Positions 7,945-16,070 of a stretch of DNA of 64,000 bases are shown piece by piece. The position numbers and the translations under genes were made by a program. The stretch's first letter is position 1, and each line of letters opens with the position of its first letter. This DNA comes from Polaromonas sp. (GTDB lineage: Bacteria > Pseudomonadota > Gammaproteobacteria > Burkholderiales > Burkholderiaceae_C): the NCBI RefSeq assembly GCF_016185115.1, contig NZ_JACPOF010000001.1, forward strand, positions 1 through 64,000, read 5' to 3'. The notes under the pieces were generated by a model. That model ran no database searches, was not told where the DNA came from, and was given only the letters and a program-made list of their open reading frames with translations.

Positions 7945-8271
7945 ATGACCTCACCAAAGGATGATGAAAGAGCGCAGTTCGAGGAATTCTTGAATCGTCG
8001 CCGAATTTCTACCGCTTGCCGCGCTGATGGTGATTACGTCCACGGCGCAGCGCGTGATTGGTGGGTTGTCTGGCAAGCATCCCGCACAGCCAGTTCCGCC
8101 GTGCAGGGTGCGCCAAACATAGACGCTCAGCGCAAAGTGACAGTGCCCGATGAGATCAAGCATCTTGAAGATTGCCAGCGCCAGTATTCGTATGGCGACT
8201 CTGCGTCGATGGGGTACAGGGATGGCTGGAATGATTGCCGGGACGAAATGCTTCACAACATGAGGAAATAA
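7945..8271 (+). CDS. Phage protein, unknown (108 aa)
   Basis: The ATG at 7945 is chosen because it lies 1 base after the previous stop; an upstream frame start at 7909 would overlap that gene. The protein carries the common phage motif AARDWWVVWQASRTA near residue 40 and a C-terminal GYRDGWNDCRDEM. Function unknown. Confidence 0.6.
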   Translation: MTSPKDDERAQFEEFLNRRRISTACRADGDYVHGAARDWWVVWQASRTASSAVQGAPNIDAQRKVTVPDEIKHLEDCQRQYSYGDSASMGYRDGWNDCRDEMLHNMRK

Positions 8272-8273
8272 CT

Positions 8274-8609
8274 ATGGCAGCAATTCCATGCCACACCTGC
8301 GATCACCCTAACGCTTGCCGACTTTCTGTAAAGCAGTGTAAGTGGTCTGACGCCCCACCCCCACAACCAGAAGGAGTGCGGCTTGTTCCGGCTTCCAATG
8401 TTGTTGATACAGCGCCTATGTACCGGGCATTGCAGTTCGCCCACACGGCACTTCTGCCAGTTCACAGCGGGGCGAGCATCAAAGCGCTGTCGTTGATCGA
8501 TGCAATTTTGAATGCTGCCCCAATCATTCAGGAGGCGCGGGGGTTGGGGGATGCGGAGATTGAGCGCAAAGTTGCCAGCACTGGCGGCATGAAGGAGAAA
8601 GGGCGATGA
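8274..8609 (+). CDS. Phage protein with N-terminal Cys motif (111 aa)
   Basis: Starts 2 bases after the previous stop. CHTCDHPNAC with a further Cys (KQC) at residues 6-22 could bind zinc. A central part (YRALQFAHTALLP, then LIDAILNAAP) is helical. Such short zinc-ribbon-like proteins are frequent in phage early operons. Function unknown. Confidence 0.55.
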   Translation: MAAIPCHTCDHPNACRLSVKQCKWSDAPPPQPEGVRLVPASNVVDTAPMYRALQFAHTALLPVHSGASIKALSLIDAILNAAPIIQEARGLGDAEIERKVASTGGMKEKGR

Positions 8610-9019
8610 CACACAGCAGAGTGACGCCGCAAGGGCAAGCGATGGGCAAGACGGCTGCGCGATTGGCTGAACACGGCATGACGCGCCTTCAAGCCGAGGG
8701 CCTGGCGGACTTGAATCTACCCATGCTCCGCGATGAAATGTGCAAGACGTGCGCCTGTCGCGCCGGAACGGTGCCAAATGGCTGCTTGCAAACACAAATG
8801 GACTTTTTGAAGGCGGTCGTAGAGGGCCAGCCGTTCTTGTGCCATGCACCTCAAGATGGCCGCATGTGCGCTGGTTGGGTGCGTGCGCGAGCCGAGGTGG
8901 TGGCAAACCCTATGCCAAGGCAAGTTGTTGAACTGTTGGCTAAAGTTGAATATTCACCACCCGATGATCCTGCCGCAGCCACTCTTGGCGAGTCTGGCGA
9001 GAAGATGGGAGGGGAGTGA
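8606..9019 (+). CDS. Phage protein with Cys-rich centre (137 aa)
   Basis: ATGA overlap with the previous gene. A CKTCACRAG motif plus downstream Cys residues (NGCLQTQMDFLKAV, then FLCHAPQDGRMCAGW) suggest metal or Fe-S binding. The pattern CxxCAFRxG...C..T..........PFxCH is found in small phage proteins of unknown function. The Cys positions are the only functional hint. Confidence 0.6.
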   Translation: MTHSRVTPQGQAMGKTAARLAEHGMTRLQAEGLADLNLPMLRDEMCKTCACRAGTVPNGCLQTQMDFLKAVVEGQPFLCHAPQDGRMCAGWVRARAEVVANPMPRQVVELLAKVEYSPPDDPAAATLGESGEKMGGE

Positions 9020-9348
9020 TGGACGAATTTGACCGTTTGATGCGGCTTCCCCGACTGTGCCGATCTTGCGGGAAAGAATGCAATGGTGTCCGCTGTCGTC
9101 AATGTTTTTCGCATGAAGGCCGAATCCTTAGAATTTTGGACAACGAACGACGGGGTATGACCGAACGGGAAATCGGGAAAATCTTTCATTTTGAAGGCTT
9201 GCTGCGGGGCGAGGAGTCCGCAGGAAACATCCACGAAACGCCGAACGGATGGATGCGCGGAAAACATCCAGAGGGCATAAATCTAATGCAGGCATGGCGC
9301 GAACGACAAGCTCGAAATTCGGGCCAGAAGGGAGGCGGTGGTGAGTGA
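9019..9348 (+). CDS. Small zinc-ribbon phage protein (109 aa)
   Basis: The ATG at 9019 is preferred to a GTG at 9016 because the GGGAGG site is about 6 bases upstream of it. Residues 13-30 contain CRSCGKECNGVRCRQCF, a four-cysteine zinc-ribbon or knuckle. A helical region with RRGMTEREIGKIF resembles a helix-turn-helix, so DNA binding is plausible. It sits just before the DUF4224 and integrase genes. Confidence 0.55.
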   Translation: MDEFDRLMRLPRLCRSCGKECNGVRCRQCFSHEGRILRILDNERRGMTEREIGKIFHFEGLLRGEESAGNIHETPNGWMRGKHPEGINLMQAWRERQARNSGQKGGGGE

Positions 9349-9580
9349 GGCGCTGTTTCTTGATCCGCGGGAAATTGTCACCCTGACCGGCGTCAAAGGT
9401 GGCTACCGCGGGCAGACTCGAGAGCAGCGCCAGATTGCCGTTTTGCGTCGGCAAAAGGTGCCGTTCTTCGTAAATGCCGCGGGGCGTCCGGTTGTTGCCA
9501 GGGCCGCGGTCGAGGGGCCTCAGCAGTCCGCGCGCGAAAGCGTGCCATCATGGGAGCCGGGGGTGGTGTTGCATGGTTAA
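9341..9580 (+). CDS. DUF4224 protein, possible excisionase-like partner of integrase
   Basis: A GGAGG motif lies 5 bases before the GTG at 9341 (a GTG at 9338 is the alternative). The 79-residue protein has the DUF4224 pattern: FLDPREIVTLTG, then QRQIAVLRRQKVPFFVNAAG and RPVVARAAV. Family members usually sit directly upstream of phage tyrosine integrases, as here, and are thought to act like small MerR/Xis-type DNA-binding factors. The last bases overlap the integrase start by 8 bases. Confidence 0.75.
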   Translation: MSEALFLDPREIVTLTGVKGGYRGQTREQRQIAVLRRQKVPFFVNAAGRPVVARAAVEGPQQSARESVPSWEPGVVLHG

Positions 9581-10610
9581 CGCGATGGCGAATTTCCGGG
9601 CTCGAGCGCAAAAGTCCGGCAAGGTTTATTACTACTTTGATGCCGGTGGAAAGCCGCGGAAGGAGATCCCGCTGGGAAGCGACTACATCAAAGCGGTGAA
9701 AAAGTGGGGCGAACTTATGAACGCACCAGTTGCAATGCTGCCTGTTGCATCCTTCATCGACGTGATCGTGAAATATGAGGCCGAGGAACTGCCCAAGCTG
9801 GCGAAATCTACGCAAGCCACCTACACCTATGACATGAAGCACTTGCGAGAGTTCTTCGGCAAGCCCTCCCCTGCCCCGGTAGATGGAATTCGGCCCAGCC
9901 ATATCAGGAAGCTCTTGAAATGGAAGCGCGACCAGCCGACCACAGCAAACAGGCTTAAGAGGCTGACCAGCACGCTGTTCAACTACGCCCGCGGCGAAGG
10001 CTTCACCGACAAGGAAAACCCCTGTACCGGGATCAAAGGATGGGAACTCGACACGCGAGAGGTGGACATCAGCGATGCCGTTTTTCAGGCCGTCTGGAAT
10101 GCCGCGGATGCCCCCGCTCGGGATGCAATGGATTTGGCAGAAGCCACGGGCCAGCGTCCGGGCGACACCCTCAAGATGACCGAGCAGCACATCAAGGATG
10201 GGCTTTTGTGGGTGACTCAAGGCAAAGGCAAAAAGAAACGCCGCATCGTGATTGAAGGCCGGTTGGCCGCGGCGATTGATCGCATCAAGGAGCGCAAGCG
10301 CGGCTATAAAGTTTGGTCGTCCAGCCTGGCCGTGAACACCCGCGGCCTGCCGCTGACAAAGCAAGTTCTGCGGACATCATTTTCTGCCGCTCGAGCAGCT
10401 GCCGCGGCGAAGGCCGACAAGGAGGGGAATAAGGAACTAGCCGCGGAGATTCGGGTGATGTGGTTCTACGATTTGAGAGCCAAAGCCGCCGATGACACTG
10501 CGGAGGAGAGGGGTGAGCAGGCCGCGGCAGACCTACTGGGACACTCGAGCGTGAGCACGACCAAGAGGCACTACCTGCGCCGCGGGAAGATCGTCAAGCC
10601 ATCCAAATAG
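9573..10610 (+). CDS. int: Phage tyrosine recombinase / integrase
   Basis: 345 residues from the ATG at 9573 (ATG at 9585 is possible). The N-terminal part has an arm-binding-like region (MANFRARAQKSGKVYYYF) and a SAM-like core-binding domain (residues about 60-160). The catalytic domain shows the first Arg in ATGQRPGD, a Lys in the beta-hairpin (GKGKKKRRIV), the second box as FYDLRAKAADD with Tyr in place of the usual His, and LLGHSSVSTTKRHY with His and the nucleophilic Tyr. It mediates integration of the element and reads toward the 5' end of the tRNA-Arg gene 80 bases away. Confidence 0.92.
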   Translation: MVNAMANFRARAQKSGKVYYYFDAGGKPRKEIPLGSDYIKAVKKWGELMNAPVAMLPVASFIDVIVKYEAEELPKLAKSTQATYTYDMKHLREFFGKPSPAPVDGIRPSHIRKLLKWKRDQPTTANRLKRLTSTLFNYARGEGFTDKENPCTGIKGWELDTREVDISDAVFQAVWNAADAPARDAMDLAEATGQRPGDTLKMTEQHIKDGLLWVTQGKGKKKRRIVIEGRLAAAIDRIKERKRGYKVWSSSLAVNTRGLPLTKQVLRTSFSAARAAAAAKADKEGNKELAAEIRVMWFYDLRAKAADDTAEERGEQAAADLLGHSSVSTTKRHYLRRGKIVKPSK

Positions 10611-10641
10611 CCTGCGATAATATGAAAGACGGTTTTGAAAA

Positions 10642-10657
10642 TGCGGAGCGCTCCGCA
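10642..10657. repeat. 16-bp perfect palindrome between int and tRNA
   Basis: TGCGGAGC followed by its exact complement GCTCCGCA. It lies 31 bases after the integrase stop and 33 before the tRNA. It could be a hairpin terminator without a T-run or a recombinase arm/core site; the sequence alone does not decide. Confidence 0.6.
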
Positions 10658-10690
10658 AATTGTTAGTCAGCACTATCAAGATAAGCCTTG

Positions 10691-10767
10691 CTGCCCGTAG
10701 CTCAGTTGGATAGAGCAACAGCCTTCTAAGCTGTGGGTCGGGGGTTCGATCCCCTCCGGGCAGACCA
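10691..10767 (+). tRNA. tRNA-Arg (anticodon UCU), CCA encoded
   Basis: The cloverleaf closes: acceptor CTGCCCG with CGGGCAG, D-arm GCTC/GAGC, anticodon stem ACAGC/GCTGT around loop CTTCTAA (anticodon TCT), T-arm GGGGG with CCCTC around TTCGATC, discriminator A and encoded CCA at 10765-10767. It reads AGA/AGG codons. A complete tRNA next to an integrase gene makes it the likely attachment target. Confidence 0.93.
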
Positions 10768-10885
10768 CTATTTCAGCGTTTCCCGCACGCGGCCATGGAA
10801 CCATGACCGTACTGCCCGGCATGCTTGTGCTCGCCCGACTTACACCGAATCCCCGTTCGATTCCGTCGCCCGTAAAACATTGTTT

Positions 10886-11827
10886 TCAGACCGTGCGTGC
10901 ACCTTGTCCACGTGCCGCAGCAAGACAGTCCTGCAGCGCTGTGATGAGGCGCTCGGACACCAGCTTGACGATAGCTCCGGGCGGCTTGGTTGCATCCACG
11001 GCCACGCTGATCTCCTGTGGTTCAGCCCCCTTGTCCCGGATGGGGATGAAGACCAGCTGTCCGCTGGCCAGCTCCGCCGCCGCGTCCAGCTCGGACGTGA
11101 ACACCACATGGTTGCCACCCAACGCAAGCTGCTTGACCAGTTGCAGCGAGTTGCTCTCGGTATAGCGGCGCGGCTGCTTGAACAGCCAGTTGTAGTGCGC
11201 ATCGAGATAACGCCGTATCGTCAGGGCCTTGCTCTGCAGCGCAACCGGGTGGGCCACGGCCTCCTGGAAACTCACCGTCTCGCGCTGCGCCAGCGGGTGC
11301 CCCGGCACCACCACGCAGCCCAGCGGCAGCGCGCTCTTCCAGAGCACCAGCAGTTCCCGGCGTGGTTTCAGATTGAAGATGGCTGCCAGGTCGGCCTCGC
11401 CGGTCAGCAGTGCAGCCTCGGCATCGTCAGGGGTGGCCAGCGTGATAGACAGGCTGACCAGCGGATGCTGCGCACCCAGATCCCGCACCAGGGCGGGCAT
11501 GACGCTGGTGGCATGGCTGTCCATGGCCACCAGCGACACATGGCCCTGGTTGACGCCCTGGAGGCGCCGGATCTCGCCGACCACCCCACGCTCGTCCTGC
11601 AGCCAGTGGCGCGCCAGGGTGATGAGGGCATCTCCGGAGGCCGTCAACCGCATCCCGCGCGGTAGCCGCTCGAACAGAGGCACGCCGAGTTCGTCCTCCA
11701 GTTGCAGGATCTGCCGGTTGATGGCCGAAGCCGCGACGTGAAGTTCGCGCGCGGCCTTCTGGATGGAGCCCGAGCGCGCAACCTGGTCGGCGTAGCGAAG
11801 GGCGGCGGGAACAAGCGAATGGCGCAT
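10886..11827 (-). CDS. LysR-family transcriptional regulator
   Basis: The start is set at 11827 (MRHSLVPAALRYADQVARSG); frames extending upstream cross the divergent promoter. The 313-residue protein has an N-terminal winged HTH (SIQKAARELHVAASAINRQI) and an effector domain typical of LysR proteins. It is divergent from uraD and the Bug receptor with about 100 bases between, the usual layout for a LysR regulator and its target. The effector is unknown; a purine or ureide compound would suit the neighbours. Confidence 0.85.
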   Translation of the reverse strand: MRHSLVPAALRYADQVARSGSIQKAARELHVAASAINRQILQLEDELGVPLFERLPRGMRLTASGDALITLARHWLQDERGVVGEIRRLQGVNQGHVSLVAMDSHATSVMPALVRDLGAQHPLVSLSITLATPDDAEAALLTGEADLAAIFNLKPRRELLVLWKSALPLGCVVVPGHPLAQRETVSFQEAVAHPVALQSKALTIRRYLDAHYNWLFKQPRRYTESNSLQLVKQLALGGNHVVFTSELDAAAELASGQLVFIPIRDKGAEPQEISVAVDATKPPGAIVKLVSERLITALQDCLAAARGQGARTV

Positions 11828-11927
11828 GGTTCGGGTAAAGGTGCAGCTAGAGTGTACTGATTTTGCGTACGCATCGGTGCAAAAATGGTGATGGACGGCA
11901 ATGATTTGTGTCCCTACGATTCGCTCC

Positions 11928-12494
11928 ATGACAACACGATCCAGCCTGGAAAACCTCAACACCTGCACACCCGAGGTCTTTTGCAGCGCCCTGGCTGACA
12001 TCTGGGAATATGCGCCCTGGGTGGCCAACGGCATCGTCGGCCAGCGCCCTTTCGCGACCGTTGAAGCCTTGCACAAGGCGATGGTGGCGGTGGTGGCCGG
12101 ACTGGACGAACCCGCGCGCCTCGCCTTCTATGCCGGACACCCGGAGCTTGCCGGTGAAGATGCCCGCCGCGGCACGATGACCGATGCATCTATTGCTGAG
12201 CAGGGCACGCTGTCGCTGGCACAGCTGGATACACAAGAAGCCGAACGCTGGAGCGACCTCAACCGGGCCTACCGTGCGCGCTTCGGCTTCCCCTTCATCC
12301 TCTGCATCCGTCGCCACACGCGGCAGTCAGCGCTGCAAGCGTTCAACCAGCGCCTGGCGCATGACCGGGACACTGAGCTGTCGATCACCCTTGACGAAAT
12401 TGCCGCCATCACCCGCCTGCGCCTGGACCGTCTTGTGTCCGATGCGTCCGATGTTTCCCACGCGGCCAGCCATGGCGAACCCATTCCTTCCTGA
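11928..12494 (+). CDS. uraD: OHCU decarboxylase (ureide pathway)
   Basis: Decarboxylates 2-oxo-4-hydroxy-4-carboxy-5-ureidoimidazoline to S-allantoin in urate breakdown. The family pattern is clear: HPELAGEDARRGTMT, then QGTLSLAQLD, LNRAYRARFGFPFILC, and a C-terminal RLDRLVSD. The ATG at 11928 fits the family N-terminus; an ATG at 11901 would add 9 residues. Length (188 aa) is normal. It is followed after 33 bases by a Bug receptor, probably co-transcribed. No uricase or HIU hydrolase gene is nearby. Confidence 0.85.
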   Translation: MTTRSSLENLNTCTPEVFCSALADIWEYAPWVANGIVGQRPFATVEALHKAMVAVVAGLDEPARLAFYAGHPELAGEDARRGTMTDASIAEQGTLSLAQLDTQEAERWSDLNRAYRARFGFPFILCIRRHTRQSALQAFNQRLAHDRDTELSITLDEIAAITRLRLDRLVSDASDVSHAASHGEPIPS

Positions 12495-12527
12495 CAGTGC
12501 CTTTTGATCTACCTACCGGAGCTCCCC

Positions 12528-13505
12528 ATGAACAATCGACGCAAAATTTCCCTCCTGGCCTGCACGCTGGGCCTGCTGGCCGCCATGCCTGCCAGCGCCC
12601 AGGGCACTTACCCCGACCATCCTGTGAAACTCATCGTGGCGCTGCCCGCAGGCGGCGGGGTGGACATCATCGCGCGCCTGGTCGGCCAGAAGCTCGCTGC
12701 CCTCACCGGCCAGCCCTTTGTTGTTGACAACAAAGCCGGCGCTTCAGGCCGCATCGGCCTGCCTGTGGTGGCAAAGGCCGCGCCAGATGGCTACACACTC
12801 ATGGCTTCACCCGCTTCGTTCCTGACCACCAACAAGAGCATCTTCAAGGAGCTGCCCTACGACCCGCTGGCTGACTTCGCACCCATCACCAAACTGGCCA
12901 ACCAGTCCATGGTGCTGGTGGTCAAGGACAAGCAGAAGTTCTCCAGCGCTGCAGCCCTGCTCGCCACGGCCAAGGCCAAACCAGGTGCGCTGAACTACGC
13001 GAGCTCTGGCGATGGCAGCCCGCAACATCTGGCCGCGCTGGTTTTCGAGACACGCGCGCAGGTGAAGATGACCCATGTGCCTTACAAGGGCGGCGCACTG
13101 GCCATCACCGACCTGATGGCTGGCAGCGTGGACCTGCTGTTCGCACCCTTGCCTGAAGCCCTGCCCTACCTCAAGTCCGGCAAACTGACCGCATTGGCGC
13201 TGATGAGCGACAAGCGCTCGGCACTCATCGCCGACGTGCCCACCATGCGCGAAGCAGGCATACCGAACATGGTCATGCAGACCTGGATCGGCCTGCTGGC
13301 ACCGGCAAACACGCCGCGACCTCTCGTGGACCAGCTCAACCGCCAGGTGCGCGCGATCCTGCAAAGCGACGAAGTGAGCAAACATCTGCACGAGATCGGC
13401 ATGGACTCCGCCCCCACCACGCCCGAGCAGTTCAAGCAAACCATCGCAGAGGAGATCGCGCTGCACGCCGAACTGGTCAAGGCTTCGGGGCTTGTGCCGC
13501 AATAA
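12528..13505 (+). CDS. Bug/TctC-type periplasmic solute receptor
   Basis: Start at 12528 behind a CCGGAG site. The Sec signal peptide (residues 1-25) ends PASAQG. The mature protein has the tripartite tricarboxylate receptor pattern: YPDHPVKLIVALPAGGGVDI, then VVDNKAGASGRIG and APDGYTLM. Length 325 is typical. No TctA/TctB membrane genes are nearby, as for most Bug proteins. Its ligand may be a purine-derived or other organic anion, given uraD upstream and the LysR regulator. Confidence 0.88.
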   Translation: MNNRRKISLLACTLGLLAAMPASAQGTYPDHPVKLIVALPAGGGVDIIARLVGQKLAALTGQPFVVDNKAGASGRIGLPVVAKAAPDGYTLMASPASFLTTNKSIFKELPYDPLADFAPITKLANQSMVLVVKDKQKFSSAAALLATAKAKPGALNYASSGDGSPQHLAALVFETRAQVKMTHVPYKGGALAITDLMAGSVDLLFAPLPEALPYLKSGKLTALALMSDKRSALIADVPTMREAGIPNMVMQTWIGLLAPANTPRPLVDQLNRQVRAILQSDEVSKHLHEIGMDSAPTTPEQFKQTIAEEIALHAELVKASGLVPQ

Positions 13506-13750
13506 GGATTTTTCAGAGAATCCGGTTCTGTCGCAGCAGTGCACTGACGTCGGCCGGCTTGCGACGCTGCGCCTGCTGACGCCGGTTTGACCAGTTTCAG
13601 GCCATCCCAATGCCCTGATCGCAGACCTTCTGTCTCAAGCCAAATTCTGGCTGACCAGCGTCGACTTTCGCGCAACGCAAGACGCGTTGCGCCTACAACC
13701 AGGTGCCGCGGCCTGACCTATCTTGACCTCATTACACAGGAGAGGTCACC

Positions 13751-14062
13751 ATGCAAACAAGCCAGCGATTTCGTTCTGCAGGTCACGGTGTGTCAAACGA
13801 GGCTCCCTTTAACGGCGTGCGGGGGCCCTTGCTGAAGGCATTGAACGTTGCCGAAGCAGTTCCCTCCAGATCGGCGTCATCGGATGCCGGCGAAAGCCAG
13901 TGCGAGCACTATGTGCGCCTGCGCCGCGAGTACCGTGAGCTGGTGGGTGCGCTGTTCCCCGATCTTGTTCTGATCCACAAGGCACGCTGCGCCCTGGATG
14001 CGATTGAAGAAGCCATGCGCGTACAGCGACTCCACGGCCGCAATGCCTTATTGAACCAATGA
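13751..14062 (+). CDS. Hypothetical protein (103 aa)
   Basis: Preceded by AGGAGAGGTCACC, a strong ribosome site, which supports it as a real gene. The C-terminal half is helical and charged (HYVRLRREYRELVGALFPDL, then ALDAIEEAMRVQRLHGR). No signal peptide or known domain. The 245 bases before it hold nothing I can identify. Confidence 0.55.
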   Translation: MQTSQRFRSAGHGVSNEAPFNGVRGPLLKALNVAEAVPSRSASSDAGESQCEHYVRLRREYRELVGALFPDLVLIHKARCALDAIEEAMRVQRLHGRNALLNQ

Positions 14063-14259
14063 TGCAGAGCGCCGTCGGTTGGCACGGCTGATCAACATCG
14101 CGGCTCACCGCGCTTTACGCTTTTAGTGATAGCGGCATGGCCAGGCAGCAGTACCGTACTTGCCCTTCCCTCTCCCATGGCACGTTTCCCCGTTGCGGAG
14201 TAGCATGCTCCGGCAGGGCCCCTGAGCCCTGACTTCAAACAACAACGGAGACAACACAC

Positions 14260-15405
14260 ATGAAGACCCTGAACAGCCCGGTCGTCCATCACTGCAGCAC
14301 GCTGCCCGACGATGCCCTTTTGTCCTGCGATTGCGCCCCTGCTGGTGGCGCCTGGGGCTCGCGCCGAAGTTTTGTGCAGATGCTGGGCGCTGCCGCCGGT
14401 CTGGGGGCGCTGGGTGCGGGCCTCACGGGCTGCACCACCGCCGCCGGTGTGGCCGCGCCGGGCATCATCGACACCCACCACCACTTCTACCCGCCTGAAT
14501 ATCAGAAAGCCTGGCTGGACTGGGAGGATGAACGCAAGATTCCGCACTTCCCGCAGCAGGTGGGCTGGTCTGTTGAAAAGGCCGTGGCCGACATGGACAA
14601 GGCGGGCGTGAAAACCGCCATGCTGTCGCTGGCGTCGACGCCCGGCGTGTGGTTCGACAAGGGCCCGGCCGCGGCGGCCGCGATTGCGCGAAGCTGCAAC
14701 GAGTACGGCGCAAAAATGGTCCGCGATTACCCGGGCCGCTTCGGCCTGCTGGCCACGCTGCCCATGACGGACGTGGCCGCCACGCTGCAGGAAATCGCCT
14801 ATGTGTTCGACGTGCTCAAGGCCGACGGCGTGGGCCTGCAGACCAACTACGGCGCAGTCTGGCCCGGCAACCCGCAGTTCAACCCGGTGTGGCAGGAGCT
14901 CAACCGCCGCAAGGCGCTGGTGTACTTTCACCCGCTGGTGGCGTCCTGCTGCGACCGCCTGAGTGTGGGCACCTTCCCGGCCGTCATCGAGGTGCCGCAC
15001 GACACCACACGCGCCATCACCAGCCTGCTGCTCTCGGGCGCCTTCGTGCGTAACCGCGACATCAGGTGGCTCTTCAGCCACGCCGGCGGCAACCTGCCCA
15101 TGATGGCCGGGCGCATGGCCTACTTCTTCAACAACCGGCCCGACGCAAAGACTCTTGCCCCGGATGGTTTTGCCGCCGAGTTCCGACGCCTGTACTACGA
15201 CACGGCTAATGCGACCGACCCCTCACCGATGGCAGCGCTGCTCAAGCTGGTGCCGGCCTCGCAGGTGGTCTACGGCTCCGACTACCCCTATGTGCCCATG
15301 GACACCCAGATCACCGCGTTGCGGCAACTGGGCCTGGACGAGGCCACGGTCAGGGCGATTGAAAGCGGCAACGCGCGTGCCTTGCTGCCGCGGCTGCCCA
15401 ACTGA
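14260..15405 (+). CDS. Tat-exported amidohydrolase-2 family lipoprotein
   Basis: A CGGAG ribosome site precedes the start. Residues 34-60 form a Tat-like signal ([11 protein letters not shown]) with a lipobox (LTGC). The catalytic domain is of the ACMSD / amidohydrolase-2 type: [13 protein letters not shown] gives the H-x-H metal pair, [10 protein letters not shown] a later His, and YGSDYPY the conserved Asp. Such enzymes decarboxylate or hydrolyse ring-derived acids. The Tat signal and lipid anchor place it outside the cytoplasm, unusual for this family. Substrate unknown. Confidence 0.8.
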   Translation: MKTLNSPVVHHCSTLPDDALLSCDCAPAGGAWGSRRSFVQMLGAAAGLGALGAGLTGCTTAAGVAAPGIIDTHHHFYPPEYQKAWLDWEDERKIPHFPQQVGWSVEKAVADMDKAGVKTAMLSLASTPGVWFDKGPAAAAAIARSCNEYGAKMVRDYPGRFGLLATLPMTDVAATLQEIAYVFDVLKADGVGLQTNYGAVWPGNPQFNPVWQELNRRKALVYFHPLVASCCDRLSVGTFPAVIEVPHDTTRAITSLLLSGAFVRNRDIRWLFSHAGGNLPMMAGRMAYFFNNRPDAKTLAPDGFAAEFRRLYYDTANATDPSPMAALLKLVPASQVVYGSDYPYVPMDTQITALRQLGLDEATVRAIESGNARALLPRLPN

Positions 15406-15417
15406 GCGGAGGTCGGC

Positions 15418-15804
15418 ATGGGCATCCGCATCGTCAGGCTGGGAACACCCCGCGGGCAAGGTGAAGGCTTGCGCATAGGCACCGTGCGCCGGCCGCCGCG
15501 CGGCGTACCCAAGACCGAATTTGCATCGGGCGACTGGTACGACGTCTGGTACCCCAACCTGGCACCCAGTGCAGAACTGATGCAGCAGGGCCAGGCGGCT
15601 GACACAGACAAGGACTGGGTGGCCTTCAGCAAAAAGTACAAGGCCGAGATGAATCAGCCGGAGCCCAGCCGCACGCTGGACCTGCTGGCTGCCCTGTCAA
15701 AGCAGGCCAGCTTTGCCGTCGGCTGTTATTGCGAGAACGAAAACCGCTGCCACCGTTCCTTGCTGCGGGATCTGCTCAAGGAACGCGGCGCGGAGATCGG
15801 CTAG
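15418..15804 (+). CDS. DUF488 family protein
   Basis: Starts 12 bases after the amidohydrolase with a GGAGG site. 128 residues with the YeaO/DUF488 pattern: IVRLGTPR, then GDWYDVWYPNLAPS, WVAFSKKYKAEM and CYCENENRCHRSLLRDLL. The cysteine cluster near residue 104-111 is conserved in the family and may be catalytic or metal-binding. Biochemical role unknown. Confidence 0.82.
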   Translation: MGIRIVRLGTPRGQGEGLRIGTVRRPPRGVPKTEFASGDWYDVWYPNLAPSAELMQQGQAADTDKDWVAFSKKYKAEMNQPEPSRTLDLLAALSKQASFAVGCYCENENRCHRSLLRDLLKERGAEIG

Positions 15805-15819
15805 CGTCGCCCGCGCCAT

Positions 15820-15839
15820 ATGTAAAGCAGACTTTACAT
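15820..15839. repeat. Inverted repeat ATGTAAAG-4-CTTTACAT
   Basis: Perfect 8-bp arms with a 4-base centre, in the gap between two convergent genes. It resembles an operator more than a terminator (AT-rich, no T-run). It lies about 45 bases from a copy of the interspersed repeat described at 15884. Confidence 0.6.
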
Positions 15840-15883
15840 TTTGGCCGCGCGGCAGGCTTCAGAGCCATTTTTTGGCAGCTTCA

Positions 15884-15967
15884 AGGCCCAAAAAGCTCAT
15901 TTTTGAGGGCCAAATCGGGTTCAAGCCTAATAGATACGTGCGTGAGCAGCTACGAATTAGATAGCAA
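15884..15967 (+). repeat. Interspersed repeat family 1, copy 1
   Basis: Core CGTGAGCAGCTA at 15941-15952, preceded by an AATAGATACGTG block and a Gly/Cys-rich GGCC...hairpin-like AAAAAGCTCATTTTTGAG stretch. Four other copies occur in the window (20921, 39388, 53283, 63654). Intergenic, non-coding. Confidence 0.8.
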
Positions 15968-15978
15968 ATCGGAGCAGT

Positions 15979-16070
15979 GCAAGCAGGAGCCGCGGAACTG
16001 GCTTCGCCAGGCCGCAGGCGGGGCGGCCCCCTCGGGGGCAGGGAGCTACACGCAGTGAGCGACCATGGGG
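15979..16070 (-). repeat. GC-rich interspersed repeat family 2, copy 1
   Basis: Contains GCAAGCAGGAGCCGCGGAAC, a CCAGGCCGCAGGCG block, a CCCCCTCGGGGG hairpin core and CACGCAGTGAGC. It runs in the opposite orientation to the copies at 23996, 25070 and 26945. It ends exactly at the boxB stop codon, so it could act as the boxB terminator. Confidence 0.75.

Larger units (their letters stand above)
1..10690 (+). mobile_element. Right part of a prophage / integrative element (left end outside window)
   Basis: A continuous + strand array of small phage-type genes ends in a DUF4224 protein and a tyrosine integrase next to a tRNA gene. Recombination-type genes (YqaJ-like exonuclease and partner) and an HNH endonuclease lie in the middle. 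Gene density and overlaps differ sharply from the host genes that start after 10.8 kb. No structural, packaging or lysis genes are visible, so this is probably the early and integration arm. The right boundary is inferred to lie between the integrase stop (10610) and the tRNA; the att site itself is not shown by the window. Confidence 0.8.

Noticed and set aside
9393..10364. Minus-strand 323-codon frame opposite the integrase
   Set aside because: The integrase motifs are on the other strand; amino acid composition is that of a shadow frame.
10733..11665. Long + strand open frame over the LysR gene
   Set aside because: No ribosome site or family match; it is the antisense frame of a clear LysR protein in GC-rich DNA.
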